64,000 bases of DNA from CAYRFQ01 sp964423615 (lineage in GTDB: Bacteria > Planctomycetota > Planctomycetia > Gemmatales > Gemmataceae): positions 1 through 64,000 of the forward strand of contig CAYRFQ010000037.1 of NCBI GenBank assembly GCA_964423615.1, in the 5' to 3' direction. Below are positions 1-8,961 of the stretch, in pieces. The notes below the pieces were generated by a model. The model was not told the DNA's origin and ran no database searches. It saw only the letters and a list, made by a program, of their open reading frames with translations. Each line of letters starts with the position of its first letter. Positions within the stretch are counted from its first letter, which is position 1. The translations under genes and the position numbers were made by a program.

Positions 1-2
1 TT

Positions 3-305
3 ACCAAAGCCGACCTCAAAGATCCCCAAAAACGCAAGGTCGTCGAGAAGATCATCCGGGCGAGGTTGGCACAGTGTCGCAAGACCCATCCGAATGGGTA
101 TCTCGTTCGCGAGGCCCCGAAGAAAGACACCCAAGATTTGCGACATTTGGCTGGTCACTTGCAGTTGGGTAGTTGGATCATCAAGTTCCGAAAGATTTTC
201 CAGAAGGACGAGATGAACGACGACTTGACCCTCGTCGCGGCCAACATGGGCGGACAGAAGGATATGTCTGAGTACACTCAGACGTTGCCTGTTTCGCCTC
301 CGTAG
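3..305 (+). CDS. C-terminal end of an unidentified protein (5' end outside window)
   Basis: An open frame enters from the left edge and runs about 100 codons to a TAG at 303-305. The visible part is basic at first, with many Lys/Arg, and ends in VSPP. It shows no motif I recognise and no membrane segment. A ttg at position 66 could act as a start, but the frame is already open upstream with similar codon use, so this is read as the tail of a longer gene. A hairpin follows the stop, which fits a transcription unit ending here. Function unknown. Confidence 0.6.
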   Translation, partial: TKADLKDPQKRKVVEKIIRARLAQCRKTHPNGYLVREAPKKDTQDLRHLAGHLQLGSWIIKFRKIFQKDEMNDDLTLVAANMGGQKDMSEYTQTLPVSPP

Positions 306-318
306 TAGGAACTGAGTG

Positions 319-347
319 GGACCGACGGCCGTTTTCGTCGTCGGTCC
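319..347 (+). terminator. Possible terminator hairpin after the first gene
   Basis: A 9-bp perfect stem, ggaccgacg (319-327) with cgtcggtcc (339-347), and an 11-nt loop, starting 14 nt after the preceding stop. It is followed only by ttc and lacks a strong T-tract, so the terminator call is tentative. Confidence 0.45.
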
Positions 348-417
348 TTCGGACGTACGAAGTTGCTCAGAGTTTTCCTCTCCACATCATCAGAACATCA
401 GTAAAGGAAACGCATCC

Positions 418-2934
418 ATGAAGTGTGTGCTTGCTTTCGTCCCGGTGTTAATGATCACACAACTCGGGTTGGCCCAACTGACGGACCCGACGCCCCAAAG
501 AAAAACAGTAGACGAATTGATTCGCCTTGTCCAAAGTTCCGATTCCACAACCCAGGTCGCGGCAATCGAAGAACTGGCAACCCGAGGCGCCAAAGCCGCC
601 AAGGCCGTTCCCGCCCTCGTCAACACCTTCGCCCAAGACAATGAGGAAGTTCGTCTGAACGCAATGTTGGCTCTTGGAGAAATTGGCAAGGCGGCAGTTC
701 CAGCACTGAAGAAACAATTCACGGCAGGGGACGAAAATATCCGTTTGTACGCTGTTTGGGGTATTGGTTTGATCGGGGAAGAAGCCAAAGAGGCAAGCCA
801 GGATGTGGTCCGACTGTTGGCAGACAAGAACGATGACGTGCGGCGGAAGGCTGCCTATGCCCTCGGTCGGATTAATCCTGATCCGAAGGCCGCGGTCTCA
901 GTGCTCACCGAGGCCCTGAAAGACAAGAACCAAGACGTGCGCCAGGCGGCCACGACGTCGCTCACCACGTTTGGGGCAAAAGCCGTCCCGGGTCTGGTCG
1001 GGGCGCTCGAAGCACAAGACAACACGACCCGTCAAATGGCCCTCACGGCGATTGGCGAAATTGGGCACGATGCCGAAAAAGCCCTTCCGGCTGTCTACAA
1101 ACTCTTTACAGACTCGAAGCTCGGACTCCAGTATCAGGCAGCCCAGACCATGGGCAAGATCGGCAAGCCTGCGGTCGAATACTTCAACAAAGCCCTCGAA
1201 CACGAAAACAGCAACATCCGCCAAGCTGCGTTGCAAGGACTGCGTGTTGTAGGTGGGCCTGGGGTCCCGGCCCTTGTGGATGCTCTCGGTTCCAAGCACG
1301 ACGAAGTCCGTCAAATGGCCGCTCAACAGCTCGGATACATGCGAGTGAGTGACCGATTGGTAGTCATCGCGCTCGGGTACGCGTTGAAGGACAAGAATCC
1401 GAACGTCCGTGTTGCGGCAGCTTATGCCCTCCAGTCGTTAGGGGCCGGTGCCACACTCGCGAAACCTTACCTCCAAAAGGCCCTGCTCGAAGGGGATAAG
1501 AATCTACAGCGGGCTTGTTTCTCTGCCTTGATGAACCTCAAGGCGAACCCTGCAGATACGTTGATCCAAACTCTCGAAACAGGGACTGACGAGCAGCGAT
1601 ATCGAATTGCCCACCTGATCGTGGAGATGCGATACTATTCCCAATTACGGAACGTCTTTCCCAAGGCCGCGCCAATACTCGTTGATGCACTGAAATCAAA
1701 GGACAAGACCATCCGATACCAATCGGCTACTGCCCTCTTGCAAATTCGTCAATCGTTGAAGGAGGCCGGGTCTATTCTTGTCGCCCTGGCCCAGGACAAG
1801 AAATTTTCGCAACGAGCCAGTGCCATCCAGGCACTGGGGCAAGTTGGCACCCGCGTCGAAGGAGTTTGGCCTGTTTGGTTGAACGCCGTCAAAGAAGACG
1901 ACACCCGCATCAAACAAGCGGCCATCTACGGCATGCGAACCTACCGCTTCGACAAGGACAAAGCCCTGTCTACGATCGCAACATTACTCGACGACGAAAA
2001 GGCAGGAATTCGCCAGGCAGCGGTGCAATCACTGAACTCGTTCGGCTCGAAGGCCATTCCGTACTACCAACAGGCCATCGAGGATGACGACGAGATGGTG
2101 CGTGTCCGGGCCGCCCAGATCCTTGTTCAATATCCCAATGAGAGAAAAAAGGTGTTGCCGCACCTGGAGAAATTGTTGGAGTCCGAGAATAGTAGTATTC
2201 GCCAACAGGCCTTTTATGCAATTCAACGAACCGGAAAGGACGCCTCTGGCATTGTCAAGAACCTCCTCCAACACAAAGATGCCACACTTCGCAGCCAAGC
2301 CGTGTGGGTTCTGTGGAATTGGGACCGAAACTCCGACGAACCCCTCAAAGCCATCGCTCCGCTGATGGACGACTCCGATTCGAACGTGCGTCAGTCAGTC
2401 CGGAACGTGATGAGCAACGCTCGTCAAAAAGGCGTCCCGTACATGCTCGAGGCTCTCAAGGCTTCCCGAAGTGATACTCGCTTGTGGGCCACGCAGATGT
2501 TGGCCTATTACGGTAGCCGGTCCGGCGAAAAGGTCCCCCAAGCCATTGCGAAGGCCTTGGCATCTGAGAAAGCGAAAAACGTCCGGACCATGGGCTTCTG
2601 GAGCCTCCAACAACTTCAGGCTTCGTCGGAATTATCCCTGCCGGTCCTGAAGGCCGAAAAGGACGCGACGACAAGAGCCAATATGATTTCCCATCTCTAC
2701 AACCGCGGGAAGTTTTCGGCACCATTCGTGCCCTACTTGATTCAGGCCCTCAAGGACGACTCTTCGGTCGTTCGGAATCGCGCAGCAACGGCCTTGGGTA
2801 CTCTCGGAACTTACGCAACGGAAGCTCTGTCCGCTCTGGAACAGGTCAAGCAAGATAGTGACGCAGGCGTCCGTCAGGCGGCCAGCCAAGCCATCGTCTT
2901 GATCCAAAGGGCCATCGAGTCGAACAAGAAGTAG
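418..2934 (+). CDS. Secreted HEAT-repeat (PBS-lyase type) protein
   Basis: 838 aa. The ATG at 418 is preferred over an upstream in-frame start because it gives a clean signal peptide (MKCVLAFVPVLMITQLGLAQ) and has a purine-rich gtaaagg upstream. After the signal the protein is almost entirely HEAT_2-like helical repeats of about 37 residues, with recurring blocks such as VRLNAMLALGEIG, VRRKAAYALGRI, VRQAATTSL and VRNRAATALGTLG. There is no catalytic domain. HEAT solenoids of this kind usually serve as protein-binding scaffolds; a periplasmic or envelope location follows from the signal peptide. Stand-alone exported HEAT proteins are common in Planctomycetes. The ligand cannot be told from sequence. 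It lies between an unknown gene and a solute-binding protein gene, with 221 bp downstream. Confidence 0.85.
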   Translation: MKCVLAFVPVLMITQLGLAQLTDPTPQRKTVDELIRLVQSSDSTTQVAAIEELATRGAKAAKAVPALVNTFAQDNEEVRLNAMLALGEIGKAAVPALKKQFTAGDENIRLYAVWGIGLIGEEAKEASQDVVRLLADKNDDVRRKAAYALGRINPDPKAAVSVLTEALKDKNQDVRQAATTSLTTFGAKAVPGLVGALEAQDNTTRQMALTAIGEIGHDAEKALPAVYKLFTDSKLGLQYQAAQTMGKIGKPAVEYFNKALEHENSNIRQAALQGLRVVGGPGVPALVDALGSKHDEVRQMAAQQLGYMRVSDRLVVIALGYALKDKNPNVRVAAAYALQSLGAGATLAKPYLQKALLEGDKNLQRACFSALMNLKANPADTLIQTLETGTDEQRYRIAHLIVEMRYYSQLRNVFPKAAPILVDALKSKDKTIRYQSATALLQIRQSLKEAGSILVALAQDKKFSQRASAIQALGQVGTRVEGVWPVWLNAVKEDDTRIKQAAIYGMRTYRFDKDKALSTIATLLDDEKAGIRQAAVQSLNSFGSKAIPYYQQAIEDDDEMVRVRAAQILVQYPNERKKVLPHLEKLLESENSSIRQQAFYAIQRTGKDASGIVKNLLQHKDATLRSQAVWVLWNWDRNSDEPLKAIAPLMDDSDSNVRQSVRNVMSNARQKGVPYMLEALKASRSDTRLWATQMLAYYGSRSGEKVPQAIAKALASEKAKNVRTMGFWSLQQLQASSELSLPVLKAEKDATTRANMISHLYNRGKFSAPFVPYLIQALKDDSSVVRNRAATALGTLGTYATEALSALEQVKQDSDAGVRQAASQAIVLIQRAIESNKK

Positions 2935-3155
2935 ACGGGATAATGGAATATTGACGGAACGAATGACAGACTTGTTGGAAAGAGGTGTTACTCCTCAATC
3001 ATCAACAACACCGAAAACCACATGCAGGTTTCGAAATTCGTGGCAGAACGGCCGGATTCGTGCCAGTACATTGACTTCGAGCGGGTCATCCGAAGGTGTC
3101 AGAAATGACTCGTCGTGCTGAACCTTTTCTCTACTTGCAAGTTCGTCGAGGTTCC

Positions 3156-5693
3156 ATGTTTGTTTCGCTGGTTGCCCGAAGGTGTGTTTTATTGTTGACG
3201 TTCTGTTGTCTCACACCGATGACAAAAGGCCAAACGGTTGCTCCCAAGCCTTTAGCGAAGCCCACGTTCTCGCTGGGGTCGCGAGTAGAAGACTTCCGGG
3301 AAGCTGCCGAAAACGCCTTACCTCCGGTCGCGTCGCTCTACAGCCAACTCCAAGAGCCGTACGACATCATCACGGTCGGAAATAAGTCGTTGAAGGTCTC
3401 GCCTCTGCGTCCATTTCTCAAGATCCCCTCTGGAGTCAAGGACGCAGTCGTGGTCGAGATTCTGCAAGCGAAGCAAGGACGAGAAACCAAGGAGATATCA
3501 CCAAACACAATCAGCGAATTCAGACCCTTCGAAGGAATGGCACTCCAGAAGGTCAACAAGTTTCTCGGCGACGAGAAAGTGCCCGAGGTCGTTCGGTGGC
3601 GTGTCGCCCAACACGTGCTGGTCGCAGTTCTTCGGTTTCATGACGCGAGGCGCCATCATCCTATCTTGGGACCAGACCCTTGGAGGTCTCAACGACGCGC
3701 GTTGCACACTCGGCTCATCGAAGTCCGAATCGGCTATCTCCGGAGTCTTCGGAAATTGGCCAAGTCGACCAACAACGAAAAGGCGGCGGCGTGGCGACTA
3801 TTGGAACAGTTCGCAACCCAGCTGGAGAGGATTCATTCCACCCACCCTGGAGTTCGCACAGAGGTTGCGACTTCTCGATTTGGGTATGTTCAACACTTGT
3901 TGGATGCTCCGCAACCGGAAATCACTGACTACATCCGCGTTCAGCGACTGTTGCCCAAGTTAGTCCAGTCGCCTGATCCCAAAGGAATGTTGAAGTCGAT
4001 CGACCAGAAGCTCATCGCAAAAGCCAAGGTCCTTTACGAGCAGGCCAAGGGCCTCAAAGTCGACGACCCCAGGGACCGGAGGCAAAGAGAAAACTTGCTC
4101 AGAGACGCTCTCGCAATTTGGCCAGCGTTCCCCGGAGTTCGTGATGAATGGCTCAAGTTGCGAGGGAAATACCAAGTCCTGCGTGTGGCCGTGCCGGAAC
4201 TGCCGCAGAACCTCGTTCCCGGACAGACCACGACAGACACGGAAAAACAACTCCTCGACTTGCTTTACGAACCTCTTATCCGGCAAGAGTACAACGAGAG
4301 GCTTGGACAACTATATCGTCCCGTACTTGCCACGAACGTCCCAAACAGCGCGGACGGAAAACTCGAATTCCGACTCCGCCCTACGATCCGCTGGTCGGAC
4401 GGAACGAAAGTGACTGACACCACTGTACGAACGAGTTGGGAGGCTCTCCCGCAATTTCGAAGAAAGATGATCGCTTGGGCCAGTAGCTCCCCGTTCGAGG
4501 TTCAATTTCGCATCACCAAGAAGACATTCGACCCACTCTCGCTACTCACCTTTTATGTCGTCGGTCCAAAGACCTCTCCGGATGGCGTTCCGAGACGTTT
4601 GGGCAGTGGTCCTTATGTTTATCGGGGGCGGAAGGACTCAGAGGGCCGACTGTATGCAGTCTTTCAGGCCAATCCTTTCTATGTTCCTCGGAGCGGACTT
4701 GGCTACACTGCGATTCGTGAAATTCGGTGTTACGTCCCTCAAGACCCGGTCGCCGACTACTTCTCGATGGAGAATCCACCGGACGTCTTGCTCGGTTTGT
4801 CCGGACGGCAAGTGCTCAAGATTCGGGAACGTGCTGCCAAGAGAGTGCAACGACTACCTAACCGCCGCGTTTCGTTTTTGGCGCTCAATCATCGCCGTAA
4901 GGCTCTCCAAAATCGAACGCTGCGACAGGCTTTGACCGCCGCCATTGACCGCGGCAATGTACTCGATGTGGCCTTCGGTGGACAGCGGTTCTACGCACAA
5001 CAACACGACATCTTGGGACCTGGGATGGCGATCGTTCGTTCGCTGTTGCCGAAAGCGTCACTCAAAGCCCATGCGGTGCTCAACGGACCATTTCCGGCCG
5101 AGTCTTGGGCCGTGGCTCCCGAAGTGCCCAAGCGTCTCCATAACCCAGATCGGGCACGAGCTTTTTTCAAACGAGTTGGGGAAAAGTCTGGCCCGTTAGT
5201 CCTTCGACTGGCCTATCCTTCGACGGACAAACAGGTTGCCATGGCCTGCCAGGTCATACGGAACCAAATCGAGAGAGCGTCCACCGACCTCGACCTGAAA
5301 ATCGATTTGGTTCCGATGTCGCCACACAAGTTACGCACGGCAGTCTACAAAGGAAACTACGACTTGGCCTACATGTCCTGGGACTACGAGAGTGAATTTT
5401 ATTGGCTTTGGCCAATGTTCGATCCGAAAGCCACGAAACCAGGCGGCTCGAATTTTCTCGGCTACAAAAACGACGCCAATTTAGCTGGGGCGCTTCTCTC
5501 GCGAATGGAACAAACGGACTTCAAGAACGTTCTGCGTATCACGCACGAGATCCATGCCCAACTCAACGAACGTGTCCCTTTGATTCCTCTTTGGCAACTC
5601 GACATCTTCGTCATTGTGCGTCGCGGCGTGCGAGTCAAAATCGATGACCCGTTACACATCTTTCGAAATGTGGCGGAATGGACAGCTCGGTGA
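3156..5693 (+). CDS. ABC-transporter-type peptide solute-binding protein (family 5) with long N-terminal extension
   Basis: 845 aa from the ATG at 3156, chosen over starts at 3096 and 3105 because it opens a signal peptide (MFVSLVARRCVLLLTF...TKGQ). Residues about 30-335 form an extension not typical of the family, mostly helical and rich in Arg/Lys. From about residue 338 the sequence looks like SBP_bac_5: LRVAVPELPQNLVPG, LLYEPLIRQ, FRLRPTIRWSDGTKVT, LGSGPYVYRG, LRQALTAAIDR, and a late DLAYMSWDYE segment. Such proteins bind oligopeptides, nickel or similar ligands and hand them to an ABC permease. No permease or ATPase gene adjoins it, so it is an orphan binding protein and the ligand is unknown. 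The usual family length is about 500-600 aa; the excess is the N-terminal region. Confidence 0.82.
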   Translation: MFVSLVARRCVLLLTFCCLTPMTKGQTVAPKPLAKPTFSLGSRVEDFREAAENALPPVASLYSQLQEPYDIITVGNKSLKVSPLRPFLKIPSGVKDAVVVEILQAKQGRETKEISPNTISEFRPFEGMALQKVNKFLGDEKVPEVVRWRVAQHVLVAVLRFHDARRHHPILGPDPWRSQRRALHTRLIEVRIGYLRSLRKLAKSTNNEKAAAWRLLEQFATQLERIHSTHPGVRTEVATSRFGYVQHLLDAPQPEITDYIRVQRLLPKLVQSPDPKGMLKSIDQKLIAKAKVLYEQAKGLKVDDPRDRRQRENLLRDALAIWPAFPGVRDEWLKLRGKYQVLRVAVPELPQNLVPGQTTTDTEKQLLDLLYEPLIRQEYNERLGQLYRPVLATNVPNSADGKLEFRLRPTIRWSDGTKVTDTTVRTSWEALPQFRRKMIAWASSSPFEVQFRITKKTFDPLSLLTFYVVGPKTSPDGVPRRLGSGPYVYRGRKDSEGRLYAVFQANPFYVPRSGLGYTAIREIRCYVPQDPVADYFSMENPPDVLLGLSGRQVLKIRERAAKRVQRLPNRRVSFLALNHRRKALQNRTLRQALTAAIDRGNVLDVAFGGQRFYAQQHDILGPGMAIVRSLLPKASLKAHAVLNGPFPAESWAVAPEVPKRLHNPDRARAFFKRVGEKSGPLVLRLAYPSTDKQVAMACQVIRNQIERASTDLDLKIDLVPMSPHKLRTAVYKGNYDLAYMSWDYESEFYWLWPMFDPKATKPGGSNFLGYKNDANLAGALLSRMEQTDFKNVLRITHEIHAQLNERVPLIPLWQLDIFVIVRRGVRVKIDDPLHIFRNVAEWTAR

Positions 5694-5960
5694 ATCCACA
5701 GAGGAGTTGTGGAAAAACCTATATCTCGGTTAGTCGATTGGGTGGGTAGATGAATCTGGAGTATAATGCAGACAGATTAAGATGTTTTTGATTGCGTAAA
5801 CAGTCCACCAAGCGGACCGGGTGCCAAACGAGTCTGGATATTGGGATCAACGAATAGTGGCGTCTCAATTCCTCGGTTTCCACTGGGGATGTGCTATCGA
5901 TTGATTCCAACATCGAAAACGAAAACGCAACGCCTCACCACACTCGTGGAGTGAACCTAA

Positions 5961-7988
5961 ATGCGCGACGATCTCACCAAGCAAATCAATCAGAGCATCA
6001 CGCAAGTATGGCGGAAGCTATTCCTGCAACGCCTGGTTAACACCACGATGTATTGTTGGGCTGTCGCCTTATGGATTGTGGCATTGTGGTTTTTCATCCA
6101 TCCATTGCAGTTTGGAGAGCTTGGACTCGGTTGGTTTCGGTGGACGTTGCTGGGCCTGGGTTTTCTCACAGGAACGGCCGCGGCATTGGTCATCAGCTGG
6201 GTGCAGGCACCAGCTCGCGTGACAGCCGCGTTGGCGCTGGACTCCAAGTTCGATCTGAAGGAACGGGTCACGACTTCCATCTTGCTCAATAAAGAAGACC
6301 AGCGCTCGCCAGCCGGACAGGCCGTTTTAACGGACACATCGAAACAACTTGCCAAACTGAAGGTCGCCTCACGGTTTCCAGTGAAGCTCCCATGGCAAGT
6401 CGCTTTGATTCCAGTAGTCGCGTTGTTGGTGATGGGCCTTGCGATTTTTCTCGAGCCAGCGCTCGCGCGTGTCATTCCGGTGACACCAGCCAACAACAAA
6501 ACAACGTTGACGGAGAAACAAGCGAAGAAAATCAAAGACCAACTCGCACAACTTCGCAAACAGCTTCGCGAGGGGAAGAAGCAAGAAGACTTGAAAGAAG
6601 CTCCCAAGGATGTCCGCGAAATTCAACAAAAATGGGAAAAACTGCTCAAAGATGAGTTGGACGCCACGGACAAAAACGAAGTCCGGGACCGCGTGAAAAA
6701 AATGCAACAACTCGAAGAAGAGATCGAAAAGAAAATCGATGAAGCTCAGCAAATCGCGCGACGCAACGAGAACCGAAGGAAGCGCCTTGAACAAATGAAC
6801 AAAGTCTTGGGGGGCGAGGGAAAGGACGAGGACCAGGAAGGGAAAGGTGAAGACGGTCCAGCGAAGGACCTCTTCGATGCCATCCAGAAAGGAAACGACA
6901 ACAAGGTCGAACAAGAAGTCGAAGAACTCAAGGACAAATTGGACAAAGGCGAACTTCGAAAAGAAGAACGGAACAAACTTCAACAACAACTCGCCAACAA
7001 GCAGAAACAAATCGAGAATCTCGGAGACCCGCAAGCCCGACGAGAACAACTCGAACGCGAGAAACAGCTCGGCAATCTCGACCAGAAGGAACTGGATCAA
7101 CTCGAGAAAGAAGTCGAACAACTCGAGAAGTTCGGAGAACTGAAAAAGGATATCGAAAATCTCAATCAGCTTATCGGTGAAGACCCGGCGAAACAACAAA
7201 ACGATAAGAACAACGAAAAAGGAAAGAACGACGGCAAGAAACAGAACCCGATGAACGGACAGCAAAACCCGATGAACGGCCAACAGAATCCCATGAACGG
7301 ACAGCANNNNNNNNNNNNNNNNNNNNNNNNNNNNNNNNNNNNNNNNNNNNNNNNNNNNNNNNNNNNNNNNNNNNNNNNNNNNNNNNNNNNNNNNNNNNNN
7401 NNNNNNATGAACGGCCAACAGAATCCCATGAACGGACAGCAAAATCCGATGAACGGCCAGCAAAATCCGATGAATGGACAGCAGAACAACGGAAAGAAGG
7501 CTGGAGAGTTGTTGAAGAAAATTGCCGGTCAACTTCAACAAACGAAAAAGAACGCGAACCAACTACAACAACAAATCAACCAAGGACAGCAGCAGGCCAA
7601 CGGTCTGAAACAGCTGCAGCAGCAACTCCAAGGTGCCAAACAGGGCCGGGGGCAGATGGCCCGAGTACTTGGAAACCAACCAAACCAACAAGGCGGCCAA
7701 CGAGGACAAGGGAAACAGGCAGGAGGTCCTCCCGGTGGGATGAGAGAGTTTGCGAAAGAGAGCAAAACGGGTTCGAAGGATGAACGGCAAGAAGGATTTT
7801 TCGATAAGAAAGGGGCTCGAGCAATTGGGTTTTATCAGGGAGGAAGGCATTCGAAGATCGACGCCAAGGAAGTGCCAGCTACGTTCCGAGCCGCGGCCCA
7901 ACGCGCCCAACAAGCCATCGACCGCCAGCGTATCACTCCAGAAGCGGCCGAGATGGTGAAAAAGTACTACGAAAACCTCAGCAAATAG
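5961..7988 (+). CDS. Membrane-anchored coiled-coil protein with QNPMNGQ repeat (contains assembly gap)
   Basis: About 675 aa as assembled, including 100 N at 7307-7406, so the true length is unknown. Start ATG at 5961. Three hydrophobic segments lie near residues 20-45, 50-75 and 145-170. Then comes a long charged helical region (LTEKQAKKIKDQLAQL..., LEEEIEKKIDEAQQ..., LDKGELRKEERNKL), which is very likely coiled coil, followed by a heptapeptide QNPMNGQ array broken by the gap and a Gln-rich stretch (QLQQQINQGQQQ). The overall plan resembles large planctomycete DUF4175-like membrane proteins, but I cannot prove family membership. The C-terminal about 100 residues, with KIDAKEVPATFRAAAQRAQ, look folded. 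The gene is convergent with the next one, and a perfect hairpin lies between them. Function unknown. Confidence 0.75.
   Translation: MRDDLTKQINQSITQVWRKLFLQRLVNTTMYCWAVALWIVALWFFIHPLQFGELGLGWFRWTLLGLGFLTGTAAALVISWVQAPARVTAALALDSKFDLKERVTTSILLNKEDQRSPAGQAVLTDTSKQLAKLKVASRFPVKLPWQVALIPVVALLVMGLAIFLEPALARVIPVTPANNKTTLTEKQAKKIKDQLAQLRKQLREGKKQEDLKEAPKDVREIQQKWEKLLKDELDATDKNEVRDRVKKMQQLEEEIEKKIDEAQQIARRNENRRKRLEQMNKVLGGEGKDEDQEGKGEDGPAKDLFDAIQKGNDNKVEQEVEELKDKLDKGELRKEERNKLQQQLANKQKQIENLGDPQARREQLEREKQLGNLDQKELDQLEKEVEQLEKFGELKKDIENLNQLIGEDPAKQQNDKNNEKGKNDGKKQNPMNGQQNPMNGQQNPMNGQXXXXXXXXXXXXXXXXXXXXXXXXXXXXXXXXXXMNGQQNPMNGQQNPMNGQQNPMNGQQNNGKKAGELLKKIAGQLQQTKKNANQLQQQINQGQQQANGLKQLQQQLQGAKQGRGQMARVLGNQPNQQGGQRGQGKQAGGPPGGMREFAKESKTGSKDERQEGFFDKKGARAIGFYQGGRHSKIDAKEVPATFRAAAQRAQQAIDRQRITPEAAEMVKKYYENLSK
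7242..7481 (+). repeat. Coding 21-bp tandem repeat encoding QNPMNGQ, interrupted by gap
   Basis: Three complete heptapeptide units precede the gap and about three and a half follow it. Units differ at synonymous positions (ccg/ccc, gga/ggc, cag/caa), so the array is under protein-level constraint or is not very recent. The number of units inside the gap is unknown. Confidence 0.9.
7307..7406. other. Assembly gap, 100 N
   Basis: Exactly 100 N, a conventional placeholder for a gap of unknown size. It lies inside the QNPMNGQ array. The reading frame happens to stay open across it. Confidence 0.98.
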
Positions 7989-8036
7989 GGTCTTCGAGTT
8001 CTATTCACGTTCAAAAACGGATTCGCCTTTCGTCCG

Positions 8037-8089
8037 ATGCTGAGGCGACATGGTGTTGGCTCGCAGCCAACACCATGTCGCCTCAGCAT
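8037..8089. terminator. Perfect 25-bp inverted repeat between convergent genes
   Basis: Arms 8037-8061 and 8065-8089 are perfectly complementary with a 3-nt cgc loop. The right arm contains the stop codon and the last Cys codon of the minus-strand gene ending at 8083. It lies 48 nt after the stop of the plus-strand gene. The position suits a bidirectional terminator or mRNA-end stabiliser, but neither strand has a clean T-run. Confidence 0.6.
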
Positions 8090-8844
8090 TCCTTGCCCAA
8101 CAGCAAATCCAAAACCCAGCATCCTTTGCTATGCTTCGTTGCAGCACGACAATGATCAAGGATGGATTCGTCGCTGCACCCAGCTTCCTCCAACGCATCA
8201 CCCAGCACGGGCATTTGGTGGAACGTCTCGGATGTAGAGATTTGCTCTGCCATTTTTCGGACCGTTTCGTTGTTCCACCGCAACCAAATTGGATCGAGCT
8301 TGGCGGGGGAATGTGGATTCCCAAAAATTTCCCGAACGAGATGGCTCATCTGTTCTCGCTCGGATGTGATGACTCCTCGTCGTTCGTTGATACTCCGTGG
8401 GGACTGCTGTTGTAAGACGACGGTGTCGAGCAGTTGAATCAAGCGCTCACAAATTTCGACGATCCGAACCTGAAGTTGTTCGAATTCGAGCAAACTTCGA
8501 ATGATGAGGGCGATAAGCTCGTGTTTACGCAAGGACTGCCACGTGTCACCGTCGTCGCGAGCGTCGTAGAAGGATTCGGAAATGTCGGAGTGGAAGGCGT
8601 GGGCCGAAACGAGAGCTTGGGCGAGTTCCTCACGAGAGACCACACCGTCGTAGAATTGTTCGAGGAGTACGATTTTTTCCCGCGCCCAATCGGGTAAATG
8701 CTCCCAAAAACGGCAGCACCAAGAACACGCCAAGAGGTGGAGCTTGCGCTGGCCCGCTTTCGTCCGGTGGATTTGTTGGTGCTGGCAGAGATATTGCGTC
8801 ATCGGAACCGGGTCACAGGACCGACGCCACTGATCCTCATCCAT
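8083..8844 (-). CDS. Gemmata paralogue-family protein (DALEEAGC/GCWV family)
   Basis: 253 aa. The ATG at 8842-8844 is chosen because gaggagaacc lies just upstream and because paralogues begin at the equivalent place (...QRKLHLLACSWCCR). Visible family signatures, N to C: a Cys-containing helix ACSWCCR, a central VREIFGNPHSPAKLDP, WLRWN, then MPVLGDALEEAGCSDES, LDHCR and GCWVLDLLLGKE. Three related genes lie at 34.3-36.8 kb. The family is, to my knowledge, heavily expanded in Gemmataceae, with no assigned biochemical role. No signal peptide or membrane segment is visible, so it is probably cytoplasmic. It is divergent from the DUF1028 gene with 117 bp between them. The conserved Cys/His could suggest metal binding, but that is inference only. 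Confidence 0.8.
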   Translation of the reverse strand: MDEDQWRRSCDPVPMTQYLCQHQQIHRTKAGQRKLHLLACSWCCRFWEHLPDWAREKIVLLEQFYDGVVSREELAQALVSAHAFHSDISESFYDARDDGDTWQSLRKHELIALIIRSLLEFEQLQVRIVEICERLIQLLDTVVLQQQSPRSINERRGVITSEREQMSHLVREIFGNPHSPAKLDPIWLRWNNETVRKMAEQISTSETFHQMPVLGDALEEAGCSDESILDHCRAATKHSKGCWVLDLLLGKEC

Positions 8845-8961
8845 CCGTTGGTTCTCCTCGGAAGGTCGGTTCGATACAGTGATTATACAACAACAAGGTT
8901 GTCCAAGTTTCCTAGATTCTCCCAAACTTTTCCGCCAGTCGATCCCAAGAAAGGCTTTCCC

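Noticed and set aside
6369..7562. 397-codon minus-strand Leu/Phe-rich frame
   Set aside because: Antisense shadow of the coiled-coil gene, includes the N gap; not membrane-protein-like in any organised way.
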